Source: Fastidiosipila sanguinis
Lineage (GTDB): Bacteria; Bacillota; Clostridia; Saccharofermentanales; Fastidiosipilaceae
NCBI RefSeq assembly: GCF_002998295.1
Contig: NZ_CP027226.1
Location: 1,222,001-1,286,000, forward strand
Direction: 5' to 3'
Length of the DNA: 64,000 nt
The notes beneath the pieces are model-generated. The model had not been told where the DNA came from. It worked only from the letters and a program-made list of their open reading frames with translations, and searched no databases. Below are positions 63,225 through 64,000 of the stretch, piece after piece (position 1 is the stretch's first letter; the number at the start of each line of letters is the position of its first letter). A program made the position numbers and the translations under genes.

Positions 63225-63999
63225 TATCTCCTCCTTCTATCTCGTCCTCAACCTTTGTATCTCCAGCTTTATTAGCTTTAGCTTCAACTTGCTCTTTTGA
63301 TTGCGCTAAAGACTCCTCTTTTTCTAAAATATATTTTTCTATATTAGAAAAGACTAAATCCATATCAACTTCCTCAGTAACTATACCTATCGCATTGTTG
63401 TTTTCATCAAAGTAGGTAATTTGATCCAATTTGTCATCCTTCACCTCAACTTTTTGTTGACGATTTGGAATTTGGAAACCGTTACTTGCAGCTTTTTTAG
63501 CAATCTCATTTAAATCTGCTTCTCTTGCCAGTCGTTCTATTCTCTCTGCATTGTCTTTTTCTAAGTATGCAATTTGACTTTTAATGGCTGCATTTTCGTA
63601 GCTTACTTGCATAACTCTTGATTGATTTAGTAACAAAAAGATCAAAGTAATGAAGAAAATAAAAATAACAATAACTGAAAAAATTAAGTAACTACTTCTT
63701 TTTTTCTTAAAAGTCTTTTTATTTTTCGTTTTCTGTTCTGCAACCGGAGTAATTTTAACTAATTCTGGAGCTTTTTCTAACTCTTGGCTACTATACAAAC
63801 CATCGCCATATAATTTACGGCCTTTTCGTGGTTTAGGGTCAGAAAATTTCTTCTTGTTTTCTTCAATAGCACTAATAAATTCACTACTAACTTCTTGATC
63901 CATAATGTAAATATCAGCATTTCTATAATTACTGTTATTTCTAGTGCCATTGGTGTTGCTATTTCTAGAGTTGTCAAAATCAAATTTTTGACCTTTCAT
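63214..63999 (-). CDS. FtsL/DivIC-like septum protein
   Basis: 261 aa if ATG 63999 is the start; that codon ends one base before the window edge, so a longer N-terminus or different start cannot be excluded. A basic polar N-terminal domain (about 1-100) precedes one membrane segment (YLIFSVIVIFIFFITLIFLL) and a leucine-zipper ectodomain (ENAAIKSQIAYLEKDNAERIERLARE). A charged tail of about 60 residues follows, longer than the usual FtsL. Overlaps the PBP gene. Confidence 0.82.
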   Translation of the reverse strand: MKGQKFDFDNSRNSNTNGTRNNSNYRNADIYIMDQEVSSEFISAIEENKKKFSDPKPRKGRKLYGDGLYSSQELEKAPELVKITPVAEQKTKNKKTFKKKRSSYLIFSVIVIFIFFITLIFLLLNQSRVMQVSYENAAIKSQIAYLEKDNAERIERLAREADLNEIAKKAASNGFQIPNRQQKVEVKDDKLDQITYFDENNNAIGIVTEEVDMDLVFSNIEKYILEKEESLAQSKEQVEAKANKAGDTKVEDEIEGGDNAE

Positions 64000-64000
64000 T

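Overview
The window is low-GC DNA (roughly one third G+C by eye) from a Bacillota organism, most probably a host-associated anaerobe of the Clostridia type. This rests on the AT-rich codon use, the YesM/YesN two-component pair, DUF1934, DUF177 and DUF4298 proteins, the order coaD-rsmD-recG, and a division cluster containing the small basic protein Sbp. No tRNA, rRNA or CRISPR array was seen. I cannot name the genus from sequence alone.

Layout. (1) 1-9.9 kb is a glycan-use locus. On the minus strand lie a CUT1-type sugar ABC transporter (lipoprotein plus two permeases) and a YesM/YesN-like sensor and regulator. Divergent on the plus strand are a secreted GH16 glycosidase with a C-terminal F5/8-type binding domain and a cytoplasmic GH31 glycosidase. 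(2) 9.9-24.3 kb is a minus-strand housekeeping block: mltG, typA, der, rpmF (59 aa), a DUF177 protein, a DUF1934 protein, ddl, a repeat-bearing membrane protein, a coiled-coil protein, coaD, rsmD, recG and an OmpR-type two-component system. (3) 24.4-29.4 kb holds an aldo/keto reductase and a second ABC importer of the LplB/YtcP type. (4) 29.5-34.8 kb holds a DUF4298 gene, a gene remnant and a complete IS3-family element sitting in the loop of a former intrinsic terminator. An M20 peptidase, an OFA-type MFS transporter and a small membrane protein follow. (5) 34.8-46.3 kb is a second carbohydrate locus. It has a 1878-aa cell-surface GH85 endo-beta-N-acetylglucosaminidase, a GH2 beta-glucuronidase, a GntR/UTRA regulator, a TIM-barrel enzyme of unknown reaction and an unusual two-part EIIC-like permease preceded by two palindromic operators. 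(6) 46.3-51.5 kb is an accessory patch: an orphan gene, decayed DNA, a small acidic protein, a copY-copB copper-efflux operon with two cop boxes, and a 130-bp noncoding block near 48% G+C. (7) 51.5-64 kb is the dcw cell-wall and division cluster in reverse (ftsL-like, ftsI-like PBP, murF, mraY, ftsW, murG, ftsQ, sbp, ftsZ) followed by nrdR. It lacks ftsA, murD, murC and murB at their usual places.

How the parts fit. The two carbohydrate loci suggest a forager of host glycans. Secreted or surface endo-enzymes (GH16, GH85) release oligosaccharides. The ABC importers take them in, and intracellular GH31 and GH2 enzymes trim terminal sugars or uronic acids. The EIIC-like permease and TIM-barrel enzyme probably form a separate, undescribed uptake and catabolic step. 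The substrates are inference.

The most notable points are the uncharacterised permease/TIM-barrel operon with its palindromes, the IS that splits a shared bidirectional terminator, an identical 37-bp terminator at 42.8 and 51.4 kb, and several lineage-specific elaborations in the division cluster (long Arg-rich FtsZ tail, extended Sbp, repeat-tailed FtsQ).
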